Part shown: positions 7,251 through 14,372 of the stretch, one piece after another
How the letters are laid out: each line of letters starts with the position of its first letter
Position numbering within the stretch: position 1 is the first letter of the stretch
Origin: Acidimicrobiaceae bacterium
Lineage (GTDB): Bacteria > Actinomycetota > Acidimicrobiia > Acidimicrobiales > RAAP-2
Direction of reading: 5' to 3'
Assembly (NCBI GenBank): GCA_030838245.1
Contig: JAUTXB010000180.1
Coordinates: forward strand, 1-14,857
DNA length: 14,857 nt
The notes under the pieces: generated by a model
Seen by the model: the letters and a program-made list of their open reading frames with translations, nothing else
Databases searched by the model: none
What the model was told of the DNA's origin: nothing
Program-made: the position numbers and the translations under genes

Positions 7251-7769
7251 CTAGAAGCCGTCGCCTTCGTCGCCCCAGCCACCGCCGTCACCCCAACCGC
7301 CGCCACCTCCGAGGTCGCCCCCGCCGAGCTCACCACCCAAGAGCGCCCCGCCAACCAGCCCGAGCAACCCGCCGGCAGCGCCAGCACCAATTGCTGACCC
7401 AAGGCCGCGATGGGCCATATCGGCCCACGAGTGCTCGTGGGCCGGCTGTCCATCAGGTGTCTCGGTGATGGAGGGGGCCGGATCCGGTCCCGGGTCGAAT
7501 CCAAGACGCGTTCGGACGGCACGGGTCGACTGCAATCCCTCCAGGATGATCGAACGAACCACGGTCAGCTCGGGGACGCTGTTGGCGTGTCCGAACTGGA
7601 CGGTCGCCGTCTCGTAACGCTCACCTGCGTCGGCCAGGGCCTGGACATTCGCCTTGTCATCGCCACCGTCCAACGTGCTCACATCGCGGCCTAGCCTGCC
7701 CAACAATGCGTCAACTTCGGCGTGGGCTGCGTCAAACCTCTCGTCAACGTTCGAATGTCGGTGATGCAC
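7251..7769 (-). CDS. Gly-rich-tailed membrane-associated hypothetical protein
   Basis: I place the start at GTG 7769 (172 residues) because GAGGGA lies five bases upstream and family-like sequence begins there. The frame is open back to an ATG at 8006 (251 residues), which overlaps the MmgE stop as ATGA, but that extra part is low-complexity (a run of Ser, many Arg) and looks non-coding. Residues 6-95 are helical with heptad character (DERFDAAHAEVDALLGRLG, ALADAGERYETA, EGLQSTRAVRTRLGFDPGP). The RLGxDPGP ending is common in actinobacterial proteins of this type. A Gly-zipper-like hydrophobic stretch at 125-145 is followed by a Gly/Trp/Asp tail (GGGWGDGGGWGDEGDGF). Function is unknown; the tail resembles that of TPM-domain membrane proteins. 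Confidence 0.75.
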   Translation of the reverse strand: MHHRHSNVDERFDAAHAEVDALLGRLGRDVSTLDGGDDKANVQALADAGERYETATVQFGHANSVPELTVVRSIILEGLQSTRAVRTRLGFDPGPDPAPSITETPDGQPAHEHSWADMAHRGLGSAIGAGAAGGLLGLVGGALLGGELGGGDLGGGGGWGDGGGWGDEGDGF

Positions 7770-8002
7770 GGTGTCCCTCAGTCCGGTCGTGTGAGCGAGC
7801 CCGTGTCTCGAACCTCGTGGCACAGCTCGCCGACCACTACGAAGCGTACCGTTCGCCATCCGAATCCGGCGCGCACAAGTCTGAGAATTCTCTGAAAGGG
7901 CGGATTCAAGGGGTGAACGCGAGGAGCTCGACGAGCTCTTTTGATGGTTCATATATCCAGCGACTTGCGGGGACGATCGTTGAGGCGTCAGGTCGGTGTC
8001 TG

Positions 8003-9448
8003 TCATGTGCCGCCCGAGTCTGCCTCGAACGGGGAGGCGACCGGGTCGACCAGCAGCCCGACCAGATGGGTGAGGTCGGGGGCGGTGTCAAGGGCGAGGA
8101 CCGCGTCCTTGATCTCTTGCTGGCGGTCCGGGTCGATGACCCGACGGGTGAGTGTCTCGTACTTGGAGACCACGGCCTCGAAGTCGAGCGGGTGCAGGAT
8201 GGATTTCGCGGCGAACTGGTAGGACTCCAGCACCTGGCCGTCGGTGAAACGGACTCGGACCCGGGTCTGGCCCCGCCCGAGGGGCTGAGCGTCGAAGTCG
8301 GACTGGTGATGAGCGGTGATGCGGGGGAGCAGCTGCCACACGTCGTCGGCGTCGATGCGGGCTGGGCTGTATTGGTCGATCAGTGCCGCTCCGTCGAGGA
8401 CAGCGACGGCGACGGAGTAGGCGACGTTCATCTGCGCTGCAGTCGGCGTGAGAGGGCGCTGCGGTGGCCACCAGCCGTGCTGGTAAACGGCGTGGCCCAG
8501 CTCCACCTCGATGGCCTCGATCTCGCTGATCGCGAGCGGGCGGTCGGCGGAGATGTCGAACACCTCGTCGATAGCGGCATGCAGGCCGCCCATCGCCGCG
8601 TAGGGCTTGATGGCGATGCGCTGAGTCTCCCATCGCTCACCCAGCTCGGAGTCGATTTGGGTGGCGTCAGGATCATGTCCTTCGCCAAAGGTAGACAGGA
8701 AACCGCCGTAGGGCTGCTCGAAGACCGCCTTGATGCCGGTGTAGCCCGAGCGGGCCAAAAGCGCCGCGTACAGGCCGTTGCGGGCGGCGAAGCCATGCTG
8801 CATCCGCTTGCTCGCTGCCCCGAACTGGGCTGCCATCAGCCCGCCGGCCTGGGTCGCACCCAGGCCGAGGGCGTCCTCGGTGGCGGTCGCGTTCAGGCCC
8901 AATAGGTTGGCAACCGCTGCCGCGGCGGCGATCGACCCAAAGACCGGTCCGGAGTGCCAACCCCGCGAGAGCATCTGGGCGCCGTGAAGCGCCAGCCCGA
9001 CCCGGGGGCCGACCTCGAACCCGGCGATGGCGGCCGACAGGAAACGGGCCCCGTCGACACTCGAATCTTCGTGAGCGGAGGACAGAAGAGCCGGCAGAAT
9101 TAGCGAGGCGCTGTGCAGCGGTGCCAGGGGGTGGAAGTCGTCGAGCTCGAAGCCCTGGATGAAGGTGCTGTTGAGCACGGCCGCGGCGGGGCCGCCGGCG
9201 GTGCGACCCCACCCGATGATGGGTACGTCGCCCCGGCCCTCGAAGCCGGTGACCGCCTCCACCGCTGTGCGCGACCACGGCAGCTGAGCGCCGACGAGGG
9301 CGCAGCCGAGCCCGTCAAGGATCAGCAACTTCGCTCGCTCGATGACCTCGGCCGGCGCCTGATCGCCGCGAAACCCGGACAGCCAGGAAGCTAACCGGGC
9401 CGTCGTGCCTTCGACAGCCGTGGTGGTGTCAGTCGTGTGGTTGGTCAT
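8003..9448 (-). CDS. MmgE/PrpD family protein (2-methylcitrate dehydratase-like)
   Basis: This 481-residue protein starts at ATG 9448, chosen for the GTGAGGAAA just upstream; a TTG at 9469 would add seven residues. The MmgE/PrpD family includes 2-methylcitrate dehydratase, which removes water from 2-methylcitrate to give 2-methyl-cis-aconitate without an iron-sulfur cluster, and related cytosolic enzymes. The N-terminal helical domain shows AKLLILDGLGCALVGAQ, and FELDDFHPLAPLHSA (residues 100-114) matches the family's active-site block. RGWHSGPVFGSIAAAAA and GTQAGG-like sequence (LGATQAGG) follow, with KPYAAMGGLHAAID and MNVAYSVAVAVLDG in the C-terminal half. Length is normal. It is the last gene of the operon, 21 bases after the truncated PEBP cistron. 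Substrate is inferred only from neighbours: a tricarboxylate or alkyl-malate-type hydroxy acid. cis-Aconitate decarboxylase is another member of the fold and cannot be excluded. Confidence 0.9.
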   Translation of the reverse strand: MTNHTTDTTTAVEGTTARLASWLSGFRGDQAPAEVIERAKLLILDGLGCALVGAQLPWSRTAVEAVTGFEGRGDVPIIGWGRTAGGPAAAVLNSTFIQGFELDDFHPLAPLHSASLILPALLSSAHEDSSVDGARFLSAAIAGFEVGPRVGLALHGAQMLSRGWHSGPVFGSIAAAAAVANLLGLNATATEDALGLGATQAGGLMAAQFGAASKRMQHGFAARNGLYAALLARSGYTGIKAVFEQPYGGFLSTFGEGHDPDATQIDSELGERWETQRIAIKPYAAMGGLHAAIDEVFDISADRPLAISEIEAIEVELGHAVYQHGWWPPQRPLTPTAAQMNVAYSVAVAVLDGAALIDQYSPARIDADDVWQLLPRITAHHQSDFDAQPLGRGQTRVRVRFTDGQVLESYQFAAKSILHPLDFEAVVSKYETLTRRVIDPDRQQEIKDAVLALDTAPDLTHLVGLLVDPVASPFEADSGGT

Positions 9449-9469
9449 TGCAATTTCCTCACCCGGCAA

Positions 9470-9682
9470 TCAGCACTCGCAGATGCCGATGCCGGTCAAG
9501 GCCAGCGGAGGCGACACGTTGTCGCCGACGCCCCGGCCTGCGAAGCGGGCCGGTATCGGTTCGCCCGGCTCAAACTCCGGACTGGCGACACAGATCACGG
9601 CTGGGACCTCTCGCAGCGCGGCGTGATTCGATGCCAGATGGGTGTCACCGGCGCGGACAGAGCGCAAAAGGCGCCCGGTCAT
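9470..9682 (-). pseudogene. Truncated PEBP (YbhB/YbcL, Raf-kinase-inhibitor-like) N-terminus
   Basis: A 70-codon frame starts at ATG 9682, overlapping the leuD stop as ATGA, so translation is probably coupled. The sequence MTGRLLRSVRAGDTHLASN, then ICVASPEFEPGEPIPARFAGRGVGDNVSPPLALTG matches the start of actinobacterial YbhB/YbcL-type phosphatidylethanolamine-binding proteins (SPxF, GxxIP, N(V/L)SPPL). Intact members are about 150-180 residues. This one stops after GIGICEC at TGA 9472-9470, where the family would continue into the ligand-pocket motifs. The mmgE ribosome-binding site follows at once, so no continuation exists in another frame. Either it is a relic left when mmgE was joined to leuCD or a short peptide is still made. 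Confidence 0.65.
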
Positions 9683-10314
9683 CGGGGCGCCTCCGCTCGC
9701 GACGAGGACAACCATGCCCACGGGTGTCTCTGGCGGTCCTCGGCCTCCCAGTCGGCCACTTTGTCGGCGATGCGTAGTGAAAGTGCCATTTCGTCCATAC
9801 CCTCGATCAGCATCATCTTGTGGGTCGCACCGATCTCGAAATGCCAGGTCTTTCCCGCGGCTCTCACTTCCTGCGCTGGTAGATCGACGGTCACCTCCCC
9901 GAGTCGCGACGCCGCCCGCGCCAACGCGTCGACCGTCGAGCCATCGAGCGCTACCGCAAGGACACCGTTGGTGAGGCAGTTGCTCCGAAAGATGTCCCCG
10001 AAGCTGGGCGCGATCACGCAGCGGATGCCGAGCCCCATGACCGCCCAGACCGCTGGCTCCCGGGACGAACCGCATCCGAAGTTCTCCCCGGCGACGAGGA
10101 TCGGCGCGTCGGCATAGCGGGCGTCGTTGAGCACGAAGTCCTCTTTGGGCTTGCCGTCCGCGTCGTAGCGGAGAGCCTCGAACGCCCACGGGGCGAGGAG
10201 GGCCGGATCGGTGCTGGTCATACGTTCCACCCGGATGATCACGTCGGTGTCCACGTTCGACACCATGAAGGGAACGGCCCGACCGGTGACGGTCGTGACG
10301 GGGTTGAGCGTCAT
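9679..10314 (-). CDS. LeuD-like small subunit of an isopropylmalate/aconitase-type hydro-lyase
   Basis: The start is ATG 10314, which shares one base with the leuC stop (TGATG) and has GAGGGG upstream; GTG 10317 is an alternative. The protein has 211 residues, typical of bacterial LeuD. It is the swivelling small subunit that pairs with LeuC and recognises the substrate tail. Blocks are SNVDTDVII (19-27), GENFGCGSSREPAVWA (76-91), IAPSFGDIFRSNCLTNG (101-117) and a C-terminal FEIGATHKMMLIEGMDE. In leucine-pathway enzymes I know, such as E. coli LeuD, the SSRE motif is followed by His; here it is Pro. That may mark a paralogue with a different substrate. Its stop overlaps the next ATG. In this operon it more likely hydrates an alkyl-aconitate/maleate-type intermediate than isopropylmaleate, but leucine synthesis is not excluded. 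Confidence 0.88.
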   Translation of the reverse strand: MTLNPVTTVTGRAVPFMVSNVDTDVIIRVERMTSTDPALLAPWAFEALRYDADGKPKEDFVLNDARYADAPILVAGENFGCGSSREPAVWAVMGLGIRCVIAPSFGDIFRSNCLTNGVLAVALDGSTVDALARAASRLGEVTVDLPAQEVRAAGKTWHFEIGATHKMMLIEGMDEMALSLRIADKVADWEAEDRQRHPWAWLSSSRAEAPR

Positions 10315-11714
10315 CACTGGCCCCTCGGATCGACCAGGCAGCCGGTGACGGCGGCGGCGGCGGCGGTCGCAGGGCTGGCCAGGTGGGTGCGGGCGCCTGG
10401 CCCCTGGCGGCCCACGAAGTTGCGGTTAGAGGTGGATACGCACCGGGCCCCGGGTGGGACCCGATCTCCGTTGGCGGCCACGCACAGGCTGCACCCGGGC
10501 CGTCGCCAGACAAAGCCGGCCTGCTCGAAGCTCCGGTCGAGCCCTTCTGCCTCGGCGTCGTGGCGCACCTGCTCGGAGCCGGGAACCACCCAGGCCGTCA
10601 CCCCGTCTGCGACATGGCGCCCTCGCACCACGCCTGCGGCGGCGCGCAGGTCCGGCAGGCGGGAGTTAGCGCAGGAGCCGATGAACACCCAGTCCACCGG
10701 TATGCCGGACAGGCGCTGGCGGGGCCGCAGGTCCATGTACTCCTGGGCGTGGCGCCAGGCCTGGGCTTGGGTGGGGTTGGCCGCGTCGGCCGGGTCTGGC
10801 ACGACACCGGTGATGCTTACACCGTGCTCGGGGCTGGTGCCCCACGTGACCATCGGGTCTAAGGCGGTCGCGTCGAAGCGGTGCTCTTGGTCGAAAACCG
10901 CACCGATGTCGCTGCGCAACTGGCGCCAGGCTTCGGTGGCCTGATCCCAGGCTGGGCCCCTCGGAGCGAGTCGACGCCCCTCGATCCACTCCAGTGTCGT
11001 GGCGTCGGGAGCGATCATGCCGAATCGGGCTCCCAACTCAACGGTCAGATTGCACAGGGTGAGCCGCTCCTCGACGCCCATGGCCTCTACAGCGTTACCC
11101 GCGTACTCGACCGCGTATCCCACCCCCGCCGATGCGCCCAGATCGGCGATGAGGTACAGGGCCAGGTCCTTGGCAGACACTCGGGGACAGAAGACGCCGT
11201 CGACGTTGATTCGCATCTGGAGGGGGCGCTGCTGGAGGAGAACCCGGGTGGCCAGCGCCTGGGCACTCTGGGACGAGCCCACCCCGAACGCCAGCGCCCC
11301 GAGGGCGCCGTTGGTACAAGTGTGGCTGTCACCGCAGATGACCGTCAGACCGGGGAGCACCATTGCCTGCTCCGGGCCCGAGACGTGCACGATGCCCTGA
11401 CCAGCGTCGTCCACGCCGGCGACCTCGATGCCGGCTGCATCGGACTCGGACTTCAGCGCCGCCCACATCCGCCCACTCACCGCACTCGAGTCCGGGGTCC
11501 GATCAGCTGCGGTGGACACCAAGTGGTCAGCCATAGCAAACACCTGTGTCGGCTGACCCACAGCCAAACCCCGCCGCTTCACATCCAGCAGCGCTGAGGG
11601 GCCGGACAGATCGTGGAGCAGGTGCCGGTCGATGTGCAGCAATACCCAGCCCTCGCCCAGGTGTTCGACGACATGCGAGTCCCAGATCTTCCCGAAAAGG
11701 GTGGAGTCCGTCAT
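10314..11714 (-). CDS. LeuC-like large (iron-sulfur) subunit of an isopropylmalate/aconitase-type hydro-lyase
   Basis: The 466-residue large subunit carries the 4Fe-4S cluster of an aconitase-fold dehydratase. Cluster ligands are Cys348 in FIGSCANSR and Cys408/Cys411 in PGCSLC. Other blocks are SGPSALLD (37-44), VICGDSHTCTNGALGALAFGVGSS (125-148) and the C-terminal CVSTSNRNFVGRQGPGARTHLASP. All catalytic landmarks of LeuC are present and the length is normal. The ATG at 11714 overlaps the stop of the lyase gene (ATGA) and the TGA at 10316 shares a base with leuD, so the three are translationally coupled. In isopropylmalate isomerase LeuCD interconverts 2- and 3-isopropylmalate. Homologous pairs also act on other substrates, for example DmdAB, dimethylmaleate hydratase in nicotinate fermentation. 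The coupling to a PrpB-like lyase favours such an alternative here. Confidence 0.92.
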   Translation of the reverse strand: MTDSTLFGKIWDSHVVEHLGEGWVLLHIDRHLLHDLSGPSALLDVKRRGLAVGQPTQVFAMADHLVSTAADRTPDSSAVSGRMWAALKSESDAAGIEVAGVDDAGQGIVHVSGPEQAMVLPGLTVICGDSHTCTNGALGALAFGVGSSQSAQALATRVLLQQRPLQMRINVDGVFCPRVSAKDLALYLIADLGASAGVGYAVEYAGNAVEAMGVEERLTLCNLTVELGARFGMIAPDATTLEWIEGRRLAPRGPAWDQATEAWRQLRSDIGAVFDQEHRFDATALDPMVTWGTSPEHGVSITGVVPDPADAANPTQAQAWRHAQEYMDLRPRQRLSGIPVDWVFIGSCANSRLPDLRAAAGVVRGRHVADGVTAWVVPGSEQVRHDAEAEGLDRSFEQAGFVWRRPGCSLCVAANGDRVPPGARCVSTSNRNFVGRQGPGARTHLASPATAAAAAVTGCLVDPRGQ

Positions 11715-12580
11715 GCGAACCGCTCACGCAAACGGTCCCATTCCTCGGCACCGAACCGCTTGAACATGTCCCCCACCGTGCCGGGGCCGCCGCCGCTGGG
11801 ATGGAGGCCGGTCTCGGCCAGGCTTTTCAGCACCGCGTCACCAACCACAACGGTGGCGCCCAATAGCAGACCGGGGCAGATGGCGATCTTGTAGCCCAGA
11901 TCCTCGGCCTGGCGCAGATCGGTGACGGGCGTCTTGCCGCTCGGCACCACGTTCAAAAGGCAGGGCCCCGCCACCTCCTTGGGCACCGAGGCCACCTCTT
12001 CCATCGAGGTCAGAGCTTCGACGAAGGCCACGTCGGCACCAGCCTCCAGTGCAGCGTTGGCCCGCTCTATGGCCTCGGAGAAGCCGTTGGTGGCCAACGC
12101 GTCGGTACGGGCGACGATGACGAAATCAGGCGAGCGGCGCGCCTCGACCGCGGCCCGGATGGTGGAAACGAACCGATCCCGCTGCACCACGTCCTTGCCA
12201 TCTAGATGCCCGCAGCGCTTCGGCGACACCTGGTCTTCCAAATGGATGCCGGCCACACCCCGAGCCTCGTACTCGCGGACAGTACGGGTGACGTTGAGCT
12301 CGTTGCCGTAGCCCGTGTCAGCATCGGCCAAGACCGGCGCGGACACGCTCCTGGCGATCACCGCCGCGGTGTCGACCATCTCCGACATGGTGAGCAGGCC
12401 GTAGTCGGGGAAACCGCGGGCCGCGGCCGTCCCGGCTCCAGTCATGTACACGAGAGGGAAGCCGGCTCGTTCAACCAGGCGGGCTGTGATGCCGTCGTAG
12501 GCGCCGGGGGCGACAATCAGGCCTGGGCTCGCCAGCAGGGTACGGAACGACGCGGGAGCGGGCGATGTCGTCGGATCCAT
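11711..12580 (-). CDS. PrpB-like isocitrate lyase / PEP mutase family C-C lyase
   Basis: The protein has 289 residues, close to the ~296 of 2-methylisocitrate lyase. This cytosolic TIM-barrel family cleaves or forms C-C or P-C bonds next to a carboxylate with Mg2+. Motifs are LIVAPGAYDGITARL, ADADTGYGN with metal ligands Asp86/Asp88, HLEDQ (113-117), and the catalytic loop KRCGH at 121-125 with Cys123 as the likely acid/base. KRCGH is the PrpB form; true isocitrate lyases have KKCGH. Products would be pyruvate (or glyoxylate) plus a second carboxylate. Dimethylmalate lyase and oxaloacetate decarboxylase share the motif, so substrate is open. It is the first gene of the operon, and its ATG at 12580 has no ribosome-binding site; the putative -10 box lies ten bases before the ATG, so the message may be nearly leaderless. 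GntR is divergent, 58 bases away. Confidence 0.92.
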   Translation of the reverse strand: MDPTTSPAPASFRTLLASPGLIVAPGAYDGITARLVERAGFPLVYMTGAGTAAARGFPDYGLLTMSEMVDTAAVIARSVSAPVLADADTGYGNELNVTRTVREYEARGVAGIHLEDQVSPKRCGHLDGKDVVQRDRFVSTIRAAVEARRSPDFVIVARTDALATNGFSEAIERANAALEAGADVAFVEALTSMEEVASVPKEVAGPCLLNVVPSGKTPVTDLRQAEDLGYKIAICPGLLLGATVVVGDAVLKSLAETGLHPSGGGPGTVGDMFKRFGAEEWDRLRERFA

Positions 12581-12590
12581 AGAGATTATG

Positions 12591-12617
12591 ATCTTATAAC
12601 AACCAGATGTCTGTCAA
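12591..12617 (-). promoter_or_regulatory. Putative promoter of the lyase-leuCD-mmgE operon
   Basis: On the minus strand a perfect TTGACA (12617-12612) is followed, after a 15-base spacer, by TAAGAT (12596-12591). Only ten bases separate it from the lyase ATG, leaving a leader of just a few bases. The spacer is short of the usual 17, and TATAAG two bases nearer is an alternative -10. Confidence 0.5.
12604..12613. promoter_or_regulatory. Putative operator CAGATGTCTG for the divergent GntR regulator
   Basis: CAGA and TCTG flank a TG centre, an inverted repeat that overlaps the -35 box of the operon promoter and lies upstream of the possible regulator -10. GntR dimers bind inverted repeats in divergent promoters of their own operons. 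A protein here would repress both genes. The arms are short, so this is tentative. Confidence 0.4.
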
Positions 12618-12626
12618 GGTGGGGGC

Positions 12627-12632
12627 TATTCT
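12627..12632 (+). promoter_or_regulatory. Putative -10 box of the GntR gene
   Basis: TATTCT ends six bases before the GTG at 12639, with only a weak purine stretch in between. This spacing fits a leaderless transcript starting at the GTG. I found no good -35. Confidence 0.35.
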
Positions 12633-12638
12633 GAGCAG

Positions 12639-13469
12639 GTGAACAACAGGGGAACCGACCTAGGCCCGTCATCTGAGGCCGCCTTCCAACCCGGCGGCAT
12701 GGCGCTCCACCGCCAGCTGTTCCTGGTGCTGCGCGACCAGATCATCCGAGGCGCACGGGAGCCGGGGTCTGGCCTACCCAGCGAAGCCGCGCTCGGTGAG
12801 CAGTTCAGGGTCTCGCGGATCACAGTTCGCAGGGCCCTGCAGGACCTTGCGAACGAGGGTTATGTAGAACGCCGCCACGGCCGCGGCACCTTTGTGCTCG
12901 ACCGCCATGACAAATTCCCACCCGCTCCTCCGATCTCGGTTTTGGACAGTTTGCGCAAGGCCCAACTCGAGACCACAGTCGACGTCGTCACTGTCGAGAC
13001 TCGCCGTCCGCCAGACCCCGTTCGCAGAGCCCTCGAATTCGGAGAAGAGCTCGAGGCTCTCTACGTGCTGCGGGTCCGTCACGACAAGATCGATGGCGAC
13101 CCGCTCATGATCTCGGAGGCGTGGCTACCGGCCCGTCTGGCTGGCCAGGTCACTCGTCGGGCGCTGACGAAACAACCCTTGTTCGAGGTGCTCGCCGCGG
13201 CCGGGATCCCGATGGGGCGCGTCGCGCAAGAAATCACGGCCGAGATGGCCGACCCACTCCGGGCCCGCCTCCTGCGCACGGCCATCGGCGCCGCGCTGCT
13301 GCGGATAAACCGACTCGTCTACGACCACAACGAACAGCCTGTGCAACTCCAGTCGCTGTTTCTGTCCCCCGAGCGGAGCCGCATCCTCATGGACGTTCCT
13401 GCCGAGCATCTCGACACAGCGACATCGGGTGTGGTGGCCCACGACCTTCCGAGAGGTGCGAGGCGGTAG
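12639..13469 (+). CDS. GntR-family (HutC/UTRA type) transcriptional regulator
   Basis: The protein has 276 residues. Residues 21-88 form the winged helix-turn-helix: MALHRQLFLVLRDQIIRG, PSEAALGEQFRVSRITVRRAL, then EGYVERRHGRGTFV, all textbook GntR. The C-terminal part (about 100-265) has the UTRA layout of the HutC subfamily, including LYVLRVRHDKIDGDPLMISEAWLP, then LFEVLAAAGIPMGRVAQEITAE and ALLRINRLVYDHNEQPVQL. UTRA domains bind small effectors, often the pathway substrate or an intermediate. The GTG at 12639 gives an extended N-terminus; ATG 12699 (residue 21) is the alternative, and neither has a strong ribosome-binding site. Being divergent from the lyase-leuCD-mmgE operon, it very probably controls that operon and itself. 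Confidence 0.92.
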   Translation: MNNRGTDLGPSSEAAFQPGGMALHRQLFLVLRDQIIRGAREPGSGLPSEAALGEQFRVSRITVRRALQDLANEGYVERRHGRGTFVLDRHDKFPPAPPISVLDSLRKAQLETTVDVVTVETRRPPDPVRRALEFGEELEALYVLRVRHDKIDGDPLMISEAWLPARLAGQVTRRALTKQPLFEVLAAAGIPMGRVAQEITAEMADPLRARLLRTAIGAALLRINRLVYDHNEQPVQLQSLFLSPERSRILMDVPAEHLDTATSGVVAHDLPRGARR

Positions 13470-13508
13470 CAGGTCACCTATTAGCGGAGCTGTGCCACAT
13501 GGTGCGGG

Positions 13509-14372
13509 CTATGCGTTGCTCGTGGTTTCGTTTACGAATGCCGCGATCTTTGCCGCGAGTGCGTCGGGCTGATCGAGCATCACGAATGTGCTGGCTCCGT
13601 CCATCACTTCCAGGCGGGTGTCGGCCAAGTCACCTTGGAGTCGGCGGGCATGGTCCAGCGGAAACAGTTTGTCGGCAGCTCCCCACGCCAGCAGCACGGG
13701 CTTCGAGAACGATCGCAAACTATCGACGGCGTCGAGCGTGACCGACGGTTCCAGCGACTGCGTTACTCGCAGCGCGTCCCTTCGCGCCGCCGCGCTGTGG
13801 GCGAAGGCTCCGAAGATGGCTCGCGCTCTTGCACCGGTCGGCGGCGTGGCGGCACATACCCCCTTGAGGAACACTCGCTGGCCAAGGCTTGAAGCGAAGA
13901 AGCGCAGCAGCGCGGTACCCAATGCTGACGATCGACGCATGAGCGCAACCATCTTGTCGAAACCCTTCGGCGGAAAGTGTTCGTAGCTGTCACAGTTTGT
14001 GAGCACGAGGCGACCGATTCGTCGCAGGCCGGGGTGTCCTGTGCCGAGCGCAGCCAGGCAGAGCCCGCCCCCCGTGTCGTTCCCGACAAGAGTCACGTTG
14101 CGCAGGTCGAGGGCTTCGAGCAAGTCGGGTATGCGTTTGGCTGTCGCCCGAGCCGACAGATCGGCTGCGGGCGCGGGATCGGCGTGCGCACCGAGCGGCC
14201 AGGTTGGAACGATGCATCGCATGCCGTCGAGGCGATCGACCACGTCGTTCCACAAAGGCCCGGCGACCCACACCCCATGAACGAAGACGAGGGTCGGGCC
14301 GTCACCGGTCACGCGATAGCGGATTGTCACTCCGACGAGGTCGATGGTCTGTTCGGTCTCGGACATCCGCAC
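13509..14372 (-). CDS. Alpha/beta hydrolase with Asp nucleophile
   Basis: The protein has 287 residues from GTG 14372; ATG 14366 is two codons in. The fold is clear: LVFVHGVWVAGPLW carries the oxyanion His-Gly (32-33), and TLVGNDTGGGLCL has the nucleophile elbow G97-N-D99-T-G101. Asp rather than Ser at the elbow is typical of haloalkane dehalogenases and epoxide hydrolases. PVLLAWGAADKLFP supplies a candidate acid at Asp234. The usual catalytic His, expected in a G-H-F block before the DQP motif, is replaced: the segment reads GASTFVMLDQPD, with Thr262. The protein is either inactive as a hydrolase or of a group working without that His. No signal peptide is seen. It is convergent with the GntR gene and 40 bases from it, so it is probably not part of the catabolic operon. 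Confidence 0.85.
   Translation of the reverse strand: MRMSETEQTIDLVGVTIRYRVTGDGPTLVFVHGVWVAGPLWNDVVDRLDGMRCIVPTWPLGAHADPAPAADLSARATAKRIPDLLEALDLRNVTLVGNDTGGGLCLAALGTGHPGLRRIGRLVLTNCDSYEHFPPKGFDKMVALMRRSSALGTALLRFFASSLGQRVFLKGVCAATPPTGARARAIFGAFAHSAAARRDALRVTQSLEPSVTLDAVDSLRSFSKPVLLAWGAADKLFPLDHARRLQGDLADTRLEVMDGASTFVMLDQPDALAAKIAAFVNETTSNA

Noticed and set aside
7921..7942. Terminator downstream of mmgE (GAGCTC arms followed by TTTT)
   Set aside because: The T-run lies on the plus-strand side, so it is wrong for the leftward operon. The stem is about five base pairs and no plus-strand gene ends there.
7706..8905. 399-codon plus-strand frame across mmgE
   Set aside because: It is antisense to a protein with clear MmgE/PrpD motifs and has no recognisable domain. 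High G+C DNA often keeps such antisense frames open.
9683..10513. Long minus-strand open frame upstream of the PEBP fragment, running across leuD and leuC
   Set aside because: It is out of frame with the well-matched LeuD and LeuC proteins and has the Arg/Gly/Ala-rich composition of a shadow frame. Only its last 70 codons match a family.
10345..11597. Several plus-strand frames of 130-240 codons across leuC
   Set aside because: They are antisense to LeuC, whose cluster cysteines and family blocks fix the true frame.
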